NCBI GenBank assembly: GCA_022828595.1
Contig: JAKGHH010000002.1
Span: forward strand, 68,110,383 to 68,174,382
DNA length: 64,000 nt
From: Nelumbo lutea
Taxonomy: Eukaryota; Streptophyta; Magnoliopsida; Proteales; Nelumbonaceae
Reading direction: 5' to 3'
In this document: positions 1 to 12,146 of the stretch, in pieces
How positions within the stretch are numbered: the stretch's first letter is position 1
How the letters are laid out: the number at the start of each line of letters is the position of its first letter
The notes under the pieces: model-generated
Database searches by the model: none
What the model saw: the letters and a program-made list of their open reading frames with translations, nothing else
What the model was told of the DNA's origin: nothing
Translations under genes and position numbers: made by a program

Positions 1-1007
1 ATGTAATTGTAATTGAAATTAAGTTTTCTTTCTATTTTTATTTTGGATCGAAGATGGCGGCGCAAGGAAGGAGATTTTGTAGATGGGAAAATCGCTATCT
101 GCGATTTGCAGTTTATGAAACTACAAATTGTGATCTAACCTTTGTTTTACAGGATGGATCATGCGCACTATCCTATTTGACCGATTCTTGATTTTCTTTT
201 ATCAGTATTTAATTTTAGATTAATTTCTTGAATTAAATCTTTAATTAAAGATCAAACCCTAGACTCATTCGAACAAGATTGGTCCAAACTGGTTGGACCG
301 AATCTAGGGTTCGATCAAGGCTGAATGTCAGCCCTAATTCTCCCACTAATAGGCCTAAGGATTAATAATTAATTGAATGTTTAATTCGGCCCATCCTGTA
401 AAAGCCTAGTTTTAAATTATTAAAACTGTTAAAAGCCCACTTCTCAGATAAAGCTATATGAACCGATCTGATCAACCCTTATTTTGGCCCATATACCTAG
501 ATAATATTAATGGTTAATATTATGGGTTTTAAATGGGCTTTATGGTTATTAATTGATTGGATCAATTTATCCCTGCATGTGATGTATTGATGTGTGATGT
601 GCTACGTTCATGGGCCATAAGTGCTTGGCCCATGCTGATTCGACAGTGGCTCTTGTGCACGCCATGGCTGAATGCACATCATTGCCATGGTGTCCCTGCT
701 GGTCATTGGATGACCTCTCTCAGTGGTGGGCCCCACACCTCTTGAAGAGGAAACGTTCAGAACCCTAGCCGATTTGGGCCCACTAAAATCTGGCTTTATG
801 TGAGTCAGTGGGAGCCACTTTGGTTTGTCCTAAATTAAAATAGGGAGATTCATTTGATGAACTCTCTAAAGGCCATCCATTATTAGCATGAGGATGGGTC
901 CTTCAGTAATGAGGAAACACACCAGAAAATGGGTTATCCATTTGTTGTTGGGCTTGTTTGAGTGTTTCATAAGATGATAGGGGCGTCATAGACCGATGTG
1001 GGAGGGG
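1..1007 (+). other. Leader (5' untranslated region) of Copia element A, first part
   Basis: No credible coding frame. From about 570 on, the sequence matches, in reverse complement, the stretch 17,990-18,465, which precedes the gag gene of another copy of the same Copia family. This makes it the long untranslated leader between the 5' LTR and gag. The 5' LTR itself is not in the window or is not recognisable in 1-560, which is AT-rich and has no second copy here. The leader is interrupted at 1,012 by a solo LTR and resumes at 2,563. Confidence 0.6.
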
Positions 1008-1012
1008 CTTCA

Positions 1013-2562
1013 TGATGAGACTAAAATGTAACCTATTTTTATCCCCAACACTCTTTTTCTTTAATTTAATACTTATTTGGACTCATTACTCTGGTATTTT
1101 GATTCTGGGCGAGCAAGAAGGCAATTGGAAGAAAACAAGGCAAATCGAATGATTTTGTATAGTTTTGGCACCATTCAGTAATCGGGGCATAACTCTCAAT
1201 TCTGGACTCCGATTTGGATAATTCAAGAGGCATCAGAAATATGAAAGAAAGGCCCACAACTTTTATGTTTTGGGTGTTGATAAATTCGGTCTGAATCGAA
1301 GATGAAACTGGGCCCAAAATTGGAGCAAGTTCACAGCAAAGCCCATTTCACAGCTGAAGCCCAATTCGCAGAAGAGCCTTGTAGCAGCCCAAGATATTAA
1401 AGCAGTCAAATTCGAATTCAAGAGCCTAGAGTCCCAATTTCGAATGTAACCTCTAGAAAGAGAGTCTTATTAGATTTAAATTTTGAATATAATCCTATAA
1501 AGATAAGAAGATGGAATTAGATCACTAGATAAGAGATAGGATAAGATTAGTTCAAAACACATCAGGACTTGAGGTTAATCTCCTAGGAGTTAGAGAGAGC
1601 CCTCCTCCTAAAGCTATATAAAGGTGGGGGGGTGCAGACCAGCTTTAGGCATCAATTGATCAACTCATCAATCAAGCATCAAGCAACTCAAGCTACCAAG
1701 AAGATCAGTTCGGCCTATTGAAAAGCAAAGCCTGGAGGGTTCGAAAATCATGAGCAGTTAAGCATTTTCTTTTCTGGTTCAAGGGGGTGGTTCGATTGTG
1801 TCATCGTGAGGTTCTGTATTTAACTCAAGTTTTTGCTTTTTAATTCAAGTACTCATTGGTTCTTGTGCATATTCTCAATGGATGTTATCGTTAATTAGTC
1901 AGACAAATTAATTAATGTTGATTTTCTTACTGCTATCCATGGTTCGGTGATGCGTAATTGTCACGAATAGTGGTACAAGTAGCAATTAGGTTAATATCTT
2001 TCTGGGTCAATTGTTCGTGACAGCCTTTGACCAATGTATTGACATGTTTTAACCTAAGGGGAATCAATGGGACAAGATTCGATAATTGCAGCTATCTCAA
2101 TTATTGTTATTTTGGTTTAACTGTTTTCACAAAGCTTAATACTATCACTAGTTAATATGGAACGCTATCGTACCCAGTCGATTAGTGATAAGTGTTGATC
2201 GAATGCTAGGCTTGGTCAGCTGATTTAGGAAAACACAAGGTTTATTATGGCTATCCTAATAAATCTAAGGTTAAATTCTTGAATTGCAAGATTTCCAAAG
2301 GCTACCTATGATCGATGACTAATTAATTAATCCGAACCCTTGAATAAGAATTCGGTAAGACTGATTTCTCTTGTTTGATATTGCTATTGCTTTCTCGTTC
2401 TTTTAGAAATTTTAATTATTTAATTTTCCCACTCTATTATGTTGTGCATTCGGCTAAGAAATTATTTCCTAGCTCCCTGTGGGATTTGACCTAGTACCAC
2501 TATTACTACACAAATTTTATTGTGGGACTAGCATTAATTTTGAGGGCTTCGACAACCTGTCA
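1013..2562 (+). mobile_element. Solo LTR of a Ty3/gypsy element inserted in the Copia A leader
   Basis: It begins TGATGAGACT and ends CCTGTCA, so it has TG...CA ends. It is flanked by a perfect 5-bp target duplication CTTCA at 1,008-1,012 and 2,563-2,567. Removing it and one CTTCA restores the uninterrupted sequence seen in the sister leader near 17,970-17,990 (reverse complement) apart from one substitution. It carries a TATA box at 1,615-1,621. Its 3' part has the CTCCCTGTGGGA...TTACTACA style typical of plant gypsy LTR ends. No internal coding sequence is present, so it is the product of LTR-LTR recombination. The exact gypsy lineage is not resolved. Confidence 0.85.
1615..1621 (+). promoter_or_regulatory. 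TATA box of the gypsy solo LTR
   Basis: TATATAA followed by AGG and a stretch rich in CAA and CAT repeats, as at the U3/R border of plant LTRs. It lies about 600 bp from the LTR start and sets the element's orientation to plus. Confidence 0.55.
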
Positions 2563-2939
2563 CTTCACCAGAAAATGGGAACTCTTTCATGGTACCTTGG
2601 CATTCACGAATATGATGGGAGAGCACTCATTGGACAGAAAGGTTTACCTGAAAATGGCTCTGAACCTTGTCTGATTGAGGCCAAAGGAAAAACTCATATG
2701 ATGAGTGGATATGATCCTTCACATAAAGGTGGTGGGGTTTTGCAGCTGAAATAGTTGGCTCCATGCACCCTATGTGGTTTCCCACATTTCCAGAGACAAG
2801 TCGTTGTCTCCGTAACTAAGATGGGAGGGAAATCTTAGAGATGAACAAATGGAAATGGAACATAGATTAAAAGCCATATCTATGTAATGAACATGAATCA
2901 AATTAGGTTGTGGACTAATGTTTGTTGTTTTATCGGAAA
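2563..2939 (+). other. Leader of Copia element A, second part
   Basis: It continues the leader after the solo LTR. It aligns in reverse complement with 17,641-17,985 and ends at the gag start codon. An open stretch here (2,479-2,754) is shared with the leader of the other copy but has no recognisable domain, so it is not called a gene. Confidence 0.65.
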
Positions 2940-3660
2940 ATGGCAAACGAACAATTTGCAAAGCTTCTTGACGACAACAAGCTTAAGGGCCCGAACTATG
3001 CCGATTGATACCGTAACCTCATGTTGGTCTTAACATCTGAAAAATTGGATAAGGTAGTCAAAAATCCTGCACCATATCATTCGAGTGACAGGGCTTTTGA
3101 GGCCTTAAGGAAGGAATTCCAAAACTGGTAGGATAAAAACTCCCTAGCCCGCTGCTATGTCATTGCCTCACTGGACAATCCAATACAGAGGCAGTTCGAT
3201 CATATCGAACTTGCCAAGGATATATTGGATAGTTTAAAGACAATGTACGAAGAGATGAATCGTTCTACTCGGCAGAAGGTCTTGAAATAGTTCATGACCG
3301 CTCAAATGTACAAGGGGCAACAGGTTCATGACAATTGTCTTCGGATGATGGGTTATATCAACGAGCATGAAGCCCTTGGATCTGGGCTAGATCTTGGCAC
3401 GCAAGTGAATGTCATCCTTAATTCTTTGCCTCCTTCCTTTAATCCATTTATAATGAATTACAATATGAACAAGTTGAATGTCAACATCCAGGAACTCAGC
3501 AATATGTTACAGAGGGCCAAGGATTTGATTAAAAAGGATGAGCCTATGGCTATGCTTGCTGAAAAAGGATGAGCCTATGGGCATCAGATGCATGTCACTT
3601 TTGCAAACAGACCGGCCACTGGAAAAGGAATTGTCCTCAATACATGGAATCCAAGAAAGG
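2940..3660 (+). pseudogene. Copia A gag (capsid and zinc knuckle), broken
   Basis: The frame starts at ATG 2,940 and gives a plant copia-type gag (UBN2-like): an N-terminal ALDDNKLKGPNY-like segment with the usual D-W-Y pattern, where the W codon is now TGA near 3,007, and then capsid helices ending in the NMLQRAKDLIKK segment at about 3,500-3,535. Stops interrupt the frame near 3,007, 3,130 and 3,288. After 3,570 the CHFCKQTGHWKRNC zinc knuckle is still readable at about 3,594-3,635, but in another frame. Gag packages element RNA in virus-like particles; this copy cannot make the full protein. The minus-strand gag at 16.9-17.6 kb is a close relative. Confidence 0.8.
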
Positions 3661-4985
3661 TAATTTCGAATCTTGTGTCATAGAAACCAATTTTATTGGT
3701 GGCTTCTGCATCCTGGTGTATTGACTCTGAGGCTTCAACTCATGCGTGTAACTCACTGCAGGGGTTCAAGGTAAGCAGAAGGCTAAATGAAGGTGAAGTG
3801 ATGCTCTACTTGGGGACTTCTACAAGTGTTGCAGCTACGACAATAGGAATCGTAGAGTTACTTTTTAGAGAATGATCCATTGTACTTAAAGATTGTCTTT
3901 TCGTGCAAAATTTAACAAGAAATCTTATTTCTGTCTCAAAACTGTGTGCAGATGGATATTCTGCCTTTTTCAGTAATACGATTACTATTAAAAGAAACAA
4001 TAAATTCATCACGCATGGGGAACTGGAGAATGGTCTCTATGTTCTACATTCTTCTCTAGAAACTAACATTGCCGAAACTACATTAGCTGATATCCCCAAG
4101 AAAAGAGTACGTGATACAATTAATCCCACATGCCTGTGGCATTACCGACTTAGCCATATCGATATTGACCAAATCACAAGATTGGTAAAGGATGGTCCTT
4201 TGGATTTTCTAACTGTAGAAAATCTTCTCACTTGTGATCCATGCCTTAAGGGTAAGATGACAAAGAGGCCATTTAAGGGTAAGCCTGAAAGATGTACAGG
4301 CACGCTTGACCTTATACATACTGATGTATGTGGTCCTTTGAGTATTAGGACTCGTAACCAACACTTGTACTTTATTACATTTACTGATGATTATTCTCGG
4401 TATGGTTACGTGTACCTAATGAGACATAAGTATAAATCCATTGAAAAGTTCAAAGAGTTCAGACAAGAGGTCGAGAAACAGTTAGTGAGAGAAATTAAGA
4501 CCCTTCGATCGGGTCGAGGTGGCGAGTATCTCTCTAACGAATTCAGGGACTACTTGAAGGTCAACGAGATAGTATCATAGTTAGCTCCTCTTGCTACACC
4601 ACAACTTAACGGTGTTTCAGAGAGGAGGAATAGAACCTTATTAGATATGGTCTGATCACTTCTCGTCCATTCAGAGTTACCCACATCCTTTTGGTGATAC
4701 ACATTGGAGATTGCGATGTACGTGCTAAACCAGGTTCCAATCAAATCAGTTCCGAAGACTCCCTATGAGCTTTGGACCGGAAAGAAACCAAGTGTACGAA
4801 ACTTGATGATTTGGTGTTGTCTAACACACGTTAAAAGAATGAGTCTGGACAAATTGGAATCCAAGACCAATCGTTGCCTATTTGTAGGCTACCCAAAAGG
4901 CTTTGTGGTTACATATTCTATGACCCAAGTGAGAAGAAGGTGTTCTATAGTTAAAATGCATAATTCTTGGAAAATGATTACATCC
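3661..4985 (+). pseudogene. Copia A protease and integrase, broken
   Basis: The protease active site is at 3,714-3,749 and reads WCIDSEASTH, where the family has DSGAS, so a Gly is replaced by Glu. An open stretch from 3,903 to 4,580 contains the pre-integrase zinc region (LWHYRLSH...CDPCLKGK) and the start of the integrase core with TFTDDYSRYG. The second catalytic Asp is changed: LRSGRGGEY stands where sister copies have SDRGGEY. A TAG stops the frame at 4,578, and further stops and shifts follow through the core end (ELWTGKKPS) to about 4,985. Integrase would insert the cDNA; this copy is dead. Confidence 0.85.
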
Positions 4986-6118
4986 TGAACAATCATCGTC
5001 AGGAAATTGTTCTTGATGAGGAGAGCTTGGATGTAGTGGGAGGTGTTCCACAAGTTCCAAGTAGTGACCAACCTAGAAGATCTACCTGGGTATCCAGGCC
5101 ACTAGTCCATTTTGGTTATTACCAGGATAGTTACCTGGTGGAAGCCTTGACTAGTGAAGAGGATCCCGTGATTTATGCAGAAGCTATGTTGGACATAGAC
5201 TCCCTTAAGTGGGTAGATGCCATGAGAGCTAAGATGGACTCAATGGAGGCCAATGGAGTCTAGACTCTAGTAGATTCGTTCTCAAGGGTAAAAGCAATTG
5301 GTTGCAAATGGATCTACAAGAGGAAGAAAGGCCTCGATGGCAGGGTTGAGAACTACAAAGCTTGTCTGGTGGCGAAAGGGTACACTCAGAAAGAGGGCAT
5401 CGATTATTAGGAAACCTTTTTGCCTATGGCTATGCTTAAATCCACTAGGATTCTGCTAGCTGTAACAGCATACCATGACTATGAGATTTGGCAAATGGAT
5501 GTCAAAACTGCATTCATGAATGGAGATCTTTTTGAAGAGATCTATATGCAACAACCACAAGGTTTCATAGTTGCGGGTCAGGAACACATGGTATGTAAAC
5601 TAAATAGATCCATATATGGACTTAAGGAAGCTTCTAGGAGTTGGAACATCCAATTTGACTCTATTATCAAAATGTTTGACTTTGAGCAGAATCCGGATGA
5701 GCCCTGTGCTTACAAGAAGACCAGTGGGGATAAGGTTACATTTCTGGTTCTGTATGTAGACAACATTCTACTCATTGGGAATGATGTAGGAATGTTGAAT
5801 ACAGTGAAAGTATGGATTTCATAGCAATTCTCCATGAATGATCTTAGAGAAGCCTCCTATATACTAGATCTTTGACTCTATAGATATAGATCGAAGTGGA
5901 TAATAGGATTATCCCAATCTGCTTACATTGACAAAATTGTCAAGAGATACAACATGGAGAACTGTAAGAAGGGAAATGTTCCTTTCAGGCACGGAGGCAC
6001 TCCCTCCAAGAAAATGTCTTCCAAGACCTCTGAGGAGATTGAGGGCATGAAGGACGTTCCCTATGCCTCAGCCATAGGGAAATAGGCGACTCTGGCTTGT
6101 ACCAGATTGGACCTAAGT
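4986..6118 (+). pseudogene. Copia A reverse transcriptase with most of RNase H deleted
   Basis: RT is readable from the IYKRKKG segment (5,310) through DVKTAFMNGD (5,500), KLNRSIYGLK (5,600) and the active site. The active site reads YVDN (5,753-5,764) where copies B and C have YVDD. Stops lie at 5,261-5,264, 5,408 and 5,821. At about 6,080 the frame jumps from the PYASAIG segment directly to the last residues of the polyprotein (HVPDWT in sister copies, here LVPDWT). About 180 codons, nearly the whole RNase H, are therefore deleted. Copy C (14.1-15.2 kb) shows most of what is missing. Confidence 0.85.
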
Positions 6119-6130
6119 GCAAACTGGAGT
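6119..6130 (+). other. Polypurine tract of Copia A
   Basis: GCAAACTGGAGT lies directly before the LTR start TGTTAGACAG. In copies B and C the same position reads GCAAGTGGGAGC and GCAAATGGGAGT. It is the plus-strand primer site for reverse transcription. Confidence 0.7.
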
Positions 6131-7999
6131 TGTTAGACAGTTGTATGCCCTTAGATCTAATCAGAATGATGTACATTATGAATTTATTGTAAATGAATAA
6201 AGTACATATTTGATTCATGTTCCTGTGGTATGTTTCTGTGTAATACCCTTAAACTGGACACTTATGAGACTCATGTTAGCTTAGAATGTTCATAGCCGTT
6301 GGATAAGTCTGGGGAGATTTATCCTGTCAAGGCTGACACTGGTGTGCTGCCAAATGTTGGGGTGGCCCGTCTCAGCCGCTAGGGTGAGACCCAAGGCACA
6401 TGCAGTGTAGGATTAATTGAATCTTTGAACCGGACCAGATTTCCAATATTGCCCTGGACCTTGGAAATTGATGGGCAAAACTAGAAAGTTACACCTAACC
6501 CCTAGACTCGATTATGATACTGCACTTGGTGTCGGATTGGGTTGTCTTTGATATGCCAATCAGAGAGATCCTTAGCGGGGGTCAAAACCTGGGTATGTTG
6601 GGACAATCTGAGAATTCATTTGAGTGGGTAATCATAATGATAGGATCAGCCCCTTTGTCGGACAAAGGTAATGATCGGGGATGCACTCTCTCTGATGGAA
6701 AACAAGATTGCCGGCAACCGATTTCAATCGTTGAAATTTTGTTTTGCAAAATATATTTATATACTGATATACATATATATACTATGGTTTCCATACGTTT
6801 GCAAAAAAGGTTTTAATACCTGGGATCCATGTGAGTAGAGAGTGCAACACTGTTCATTGCAGCCGAGGGAGAGGTCCTCTTTTGTCGGGTAGTTTTTGAT
6901 CATTATTGGTTGAGAAGTTAAGTGTAAGGCCATTGAGGGTAATACCTGATGGGCTAATCTTGCATCTGCCCACAGTCCCTGGGTGTTATAAGGTGGCTTG
7001 GCCTAGGGACCACTTACGATAAGTGTTGGGCCCATAGAGCCCATGTGATGGGTTTCAGGGGTGCACTGTCCATAACAGTGTATTCGGCCAACCCTTGTAA
7101 CAAAGGCTGGGCTAAACCCATGTGGCTGATGTGCAGATCAATGCTTGGATCCCACGCCATACAAGGAAGCTCAACTGGGCAGCAGTTTGGAAGGCTAAGT
7201 GACGACAGAACCTTATTGGGCCTAAAGCCCATTTCGAACTGGGCTGATTTGATCAGTTAAATGAGGGGCGAATTCTAAGATTAGATTAGTAGATAGGATA
7301 TGATAGGGTCTTAACCCTTATCCACTCAGAGAGTCCAGATCTGAATCTGGAAACCTCCTAATAAGATTAGGAGGGAGCTGATCTAATCTGCAGATAAGAT
7401 AAGGGTTTACCCTTTTCACTTAAAGGGAATTCTGATCCAAATATAATTTGGATCAGCAACTCCTAATGGCATTAGGAGCTGATCCCTTTAAGCTTATAAA
7501 ACGAGGAGGGGGCGGCAGCCTTTAGAAAATATTCAATATTCACTTTCTCTTCAGAGCTAAAATCATAGAAGAAAGAATTCAGCACCTCTGCAAAAATTCT
7601 TTCTTGCCGCCGCCATATCTGCCAGTTTGATCTCCTCTTGTCAGGAGGAGTGATCAAGATTGGATCTTGATATTAGTCCTTTGTGAAAGGGCTGATTGGA
7701 AGAAGTGCTCACGTGTTGTCCAGCTAATTTTTGTGAAGGATCTGGTTCTTTTGAAGAACTCTGTTGATTCTGCTCCATCCTACACTGCGCCATCTTCAGT
7801 GGGAGCAGTTTTTGGTTCCTTCCTTGGGCATCAACACCTCCATTGGGAGATACTATTTCTCCATATCATGTATATCCCTCTCCTACTGCTTTTGTTCAGA
7901 TTTGGTTTGGTTCTTGGTTCAAGATTGATCCTTGAAAAATATGATTTTTCTAAAATAGGGAATACAATTCCCAGTAGGATTGAGAGAAATTTTTGAAAT
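6131..7999 (+). mobile_element. 3' LTR of Copia A (last ~55 bp missing)
   Basis: It starts TGTTAGACAG right after the polypurine tract and aligns along its length with the reverse complement of the solo LTR 10,198-12,146. Similarity stops just after TTTTTGAAATTC near 8,000, about 55 bp before the family's LTR end, where a gypsy gag relic begins. A TATA box (7,495) and the following 5'-leader-like stretch rich in CTTCT lie in the last third. Open frames inside it (for example 6,514-6,816 or 7,667-7,996) are not genes. Confidence 0.85.
7495..7501 (+). promoter_or_regulatory. TATA box of the Copia A LTR
   Basis: TATAAAA followed by CGAGGAGGG, about 1.36 kb into the LTR. The related solo LTR has a weaker version (TTATAGAAAG in its own orientation) at the same place. 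Confidence 0.5.
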
Positions 8000-8847
8000 T
8001 CGCCCAATCTATTCTGCAAATGGACGCCCAATCTATTCCACTGTGTATGTATCAACATTACGCAGGCCATGCTACTTTCTTACTTGAGTTCTTTCAGAAT
8101 GTCACTGGTAATTATTGGCTGCCATTTCTTCTATGAGTGTATGGGCAACCTTGGGAGTCTTATTATGTATGGAGCCCCCAGTTGCTGCATCTAAGATGGT
8201 CTTGCTTGAATCGGTCAGGCCATTATAAAAAGTTTTCACCTACAGCCATATCGGAAGGCCATGGTGAGGAACCCTCCTTAGTAGCTCCTTGTAATGTTCC
8301 CAGGACTCATAGAGAGATTCCCCCTCTTGTTGGAAAAATGTAGTAATATCATTTCTCATTTTTGCAGTTTTAGAAGGAGGAAAATATTTAGAGAGGAATC
8401 GGCTAGCCATTTCATCCCACGTGACTATTGATCCTACCGGTAATGAGTTTAGCCAAGCTTTGGTTTTATCCTTCAAAGAAAATGGGATAACTTCAGTCGT
8501 ATGGCATCATCACTTACCCCATTATGTTTGAAGGTGTCACAGATTTCTAAGAAGTTAGCAATATGGGCATTCGGATCCTCATGGGCCATACCACAAAATT
8601 GAACCATATTTTGTATCATTTGGATTATGGCCGATTTAATTTCGAAGTTATTGGCAGTAATAGTTGGCCTGATAATGCTGGAAGCAGCCCTGGTGAGGGT
8701 GGGCTTGGCGTAATCAATCATAGTTCTTTGTTAATCCATTTCTTGTGCTTCTTGTCTGACTTTCCTAGCAGCTCTCAAACGAACACGGAGAGTCCGTTCA
8801 ATTTTCGAGTCGTAAAGGATCTCCTCTAGTTCAGGTCTGCTTGTCAT
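8000..8847 (-). pseudogene. Ty3/gypsy gag fragment
   Basis: Read on minus from ATG 8,847 (MTSRPELEEILYDSK...). Recognisable gypsy gag segments are FCGMAHEDPNAHIANFLEIC (about 8,615-8,560), then KAWLNSLPVGSI, FLSKYFPPSKTAKMRND and the PHHGLP box. A stop lies at about 8,737 and a frameshift at about 8,476. The frame runs on weakly through NGLTDSSKTILDAA and EEMAANNYQ to about 8,000. There it is cut off at the end of the plus-strand Copia A LTR. The style (LEICDTFK, PHHGLP) is that of Athila/Tat-group gag, but the lineage is inferred. No protease or pol follows. Confidence 0.8.
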
Positions 8848-9505
8848 AAACTGTAAAGGTAAAAGCAATAAAAAGACCAATATTCACAAAAGAATATAAA
8901 TAACTAATCCTATTACAACTGAAAATGTATAGTGAATTATTGGAATAAAAAACCTACATCCTAACATAAATAAATGAAGCTGACTATACTAAAAGCAGAT
9001 CTGAACCAACATCTTATTCAAGGTTCCAATATGCACATATTATCTGCAGCATCCGGATTCAGATTCAATTCAACTGAGTTCTAACCTGCAACATTTTTGG
9101 TATTGTTGGTCTATAGATAAAATAACAAATAATAATTCAGATCTGAGTTCAAACCTTCTCCTTCTTGCGCCTAGCTCCTTCTTCTCCCTTCTTTTCTCTT
9201 CAAGGAATTCGAATTCCAAAAGAATGGAGATCCTTAAACTTAAGGAAATGAACACCCATTCCTCCTCTAGAGGACTCCTTATATAGGCTTTCAAGGAAGC
9301 TCTTGCCTCTTCTTGAAGTCTCTAGAAGTGGGTGTATTACACCCCTCTTAAACCTTCTAGAGTGCTCCCTCCTTCTCTTCAAGAAACTTCTAGGAGTTGC
9401 CACCCCTAACTGTCTTTGGGCTACTATTTGGGCTGAAACTTAACTTGCTTTTAAGCACATGTTGGCTGCATTTTAGGCTGTTCTTTAGGCTGAAAATGGG
9501 CTGGG
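8848..9505 (-). mobile_element. Leader and probable LTR remnant of the gypsy gag fragment
   Basis: Non-coding DNA directly upstream of the minus-strand gag. A TATA box (TATATAA, minus, 9,285-9,279) followed by a stretch rich in AAGGAG and GAAGAGA suggests an LTR promoter. Its right edge meets the Copia B LTR at about 9,505 without a clear target duplication, so the LTR limits are not set. Confidence 0.45.
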
Positions 9506-9807
9506 CAAAGGCTCAAATAATCCGACACTGCATGTGCCTTGGGTCTCACCCGGGCGGCTGAGACAAGCCACCCCAATAGTTGGTAGCACACCAGTGTCAG
9601 CCTTGGCAGGATAAATCTCCCCAAACTTATCCAATGGCTGTGAACATTTAAAACTAACACAAGTCTCATTAAATGTCCAGTTTTAGGGTCTTACACAGAA
9701 GCATACCACACAGCATGAATCAAACATGTACTTTATTTATTTACATTAAATATCAAAAGTACATCAAAGTTGATTGAAAGCTAAAAGGCATAGAAAACTG
9801 TCTAACA
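9506..9807 (-). mobile_element. 3' LTR of Copia B, first ~300 bp only
   Basis: Read on minus it starts TGTTAGACAG at 9,807, right after the polypurine tract at 9,808-9,818, and follows the family LTR for about 300 bp. It then breaks into the gypsy remnant. Confidence 0.8.
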
Positions 9808-10192
9808 GCTCCCACTTGCACTTAGGTCCAATCTGGACAAGCCAGAGTCTCATACTTTCCACGTGTTTCTCAAACACCTTCTATGTGAGTGGCTTAGTTA
9901 ATGGGTCTGCCACATTATCCGCCGATGCTACCTTTTGAATCAAGACGTCACCTCTACCAATGATCTCCCGTAGTACATGGTACTTCTGCTCGACGTGCTT
10001 TGACATCGAGTGGGCTCGAGGCTCCTTAGCCTGGGTGATCGCTCCATTTTTGTCACACAACAATGGGATGGGTGATGTGCTGGACAGAACCACTCCTAAT
10101 TCATGAATGAACTTCGTCCACACGACTTCCTAAGCAGCTTCACTTGCGGGAATGTACTCTGCTTCGGTTGTGGAGTCTATCATTCCAACAAA
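9808..10192 (-). pseudogene. Copia B RNase H C-terminal part
   Basis: Read on minus it gives the end of the copia polyprotein: STTEAEY, KFIHELGVV, LLCDKNGAITQAKEP, SKHVEQKYHVLRE and DPLTKPLT, followed by the polypurine tract. The N-terminal side is joined to the solo LTR at 10,193. Compared with copy C about 20 bp are missing just before this junction. It is one gene with 12,152-12,880, split by the solo LTR. Confidence 0.85.
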
Positions 10193-10197
10193 CAGCA

Positions 10198-12146
10198 TGA
10201 AGGGATAGGAACTCCATCACATGGACACCCAAAGATTATGGAATAAGGGGGGTGAATTTCAAAAATTTTCTCTCCCTTCAATTGGGAATCGAAATCCCCA
10301 TTTAGAAAATCATATTTTCAATGATCATTCTTGAACCATAAACTGAACCATATCTGAACCAAAAGGAGTAGGGAGGGATAATACCTGATACAAAGAAATA
10401 GTATCTCCCAATGGAGGTGTTCACGTCCAAGGATGGATCCAAAATCTGCTCCCACTAAAGATGGTGCAGTGCAGGGTGGAGGAGAATCAGCAGTGTTCTT
10501 CAAAAAGAACTTGACCCTTCACAAGAATCAACTGGACGGCTTGTGAATACAACTCCCACCAATCATTTCTCCAAAATATTGGTATCAAGATCAAATCTTG
10601 ATTTCTCCCAAGAACTGGAGATCAAGCTGCTGTATGCGGCGACTGTAGGAAGGAGGCGGCAAGAGAGTATTTGCAGGGTGCAGAATTCTCTCTTCTAGTA
10701 ATCTCAGCTCTGATGACAAGGATCTCTGGATTGCATATCTAAAGGCTACTGCCCCCTTCTCTTTCTATAATCTTAAAGGGATCAGCTCCTAATCCCATTA
10801 GGAGTTGCTAACCCAAATCATATTTGGATTAGAAGTCCCCTTAAGTGATAAGGGATAACCCTTATCTTATCTATAGATTAGATCAGCCATCTCCTAATCT
10901 AATTAGGAGGTTTCTAGATCTAAATCTTATTTAGATCTTGGACTCTCTAAGTGGATAGGGTCTGGGCCAATCCTATCAACTGATCCATCTCAGAATTCTC
11001 CCCTTAAATGACTAATCAAATTAGCCCAGTTCGAAATGGGCTTAAGGCCCATTTAAGGTTATGTATTCATTTAGCCTTCCAATCTGCTGCCCAATTGGGC
11101 TTCCTTGTATGGTGTGGGACCCTAACATTAATCTACACATCAGCAACATGGGTTCGGCCCAGCCTTTGTTACAAGGCTAGGTCGAATACACTATTATGGA
11201 CAGTGCACCCCTTGAAACCCATTAGATGGGCTCTATGGGCCCAACACTTACCCTAAGTGGTCCTTGGGCCAAGCCACCTTGTAACACCCAGGAACTGTGG
11301 GCAGATGCAAGATTAGCCAGCCCATCAGGTATTATCCTCAATGGTCTTACAATTAACCTCTCAGCCCATAATGATCATACACTACCCGACAAGAAAGGAC
11401 CTCTCCCTCAGCTGCAAGGAACAGTGTTGCACTCTCTCTTCTATGGATCCCGGGAATTAAAACCTTTTGAAAATCATTTAGAAACCATAATATGTATACT
11501 TTCATATCTGATATAAAATATATTTTTCAAAACAAATCTCAACGATTGAAATCGGCTGTCGGCAGTCTAGGTTTCCATCAATGAGAGTGCATCCCCGATC
11601 ATTACCTTTGTCCGACAAAGGGGCTGATCCTGTCACTATGATCACCCACTCAGATGAATTCTCAGACTATCCCAACATACCCAGGTTTTGACCCCCACTA
11701 AGAACCTCATTAAATGGTACATCAAAGATAGCCCAATCCGACACCCAGTGCAGTATCATAATCGAGTCTAAGGGTCAGGTGTAACTTTCCAGTTTTGCCC
11801 ATCAATCTCCAAGGTCCAGGGCAATACTAGAAATCTGATCCAGTTCAAAGATTCAATTAATCCTACTGTATGTGCCTAGGGTCTCACCCTGGTAGCTAAG
11901 ACAGGCCACCCCAACCGACTTGGTGGCACCACAGTGTCAGCCTTGTCAGGATAGGTCTCCACAGACCGATCCACTGGCTATGAACATTCTAAACTAACAT
12001 GAGTCTCATTAAGTGTCCAGTTTAATGGTATTACACAGAAACATACCAAGGGAACATGAATCAAATATGTACTTTTATTCATTTACAATAAACTCATAAA
12101 GTACATTGTCTTGATTGAAGTTAAGGGCATACAAAACTGTCTAACA
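10198..12146 (-). mobile_element. Copia solo LTR (1,949 bp) inside Copia B RNase H
   Basis: On minus it runs from TGTTAGACAG (12,146) to ATCCCTTCA (10,198), with TG...CA ends. A perfect 5-bp duplication CAGCA flanks it at 10,193-10,197 and 12,147-12,151. Joining the flanks restores the RNase H sequence seen in copy C at 14,440-14,500, apart from a 20-bp deletion. This gives the full LTR of the family. It shows that the family transposed again after copy B had landed and then lost its interior by recombination. Confidence 0.92.

Noticed and set aside
557..745. 62-codon plus-strand frame in the Copia A leader
   Set aside because: Not preserved in the sister leader at 18.2-18.5 kb and no domain; there it reads as a different frame on the other strand.
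6514..7260. Several 70-100-codon frames in the Copia A LTR
   Set aside because: Within an LTR; the corresponding frames in the other LTR copies are broken.
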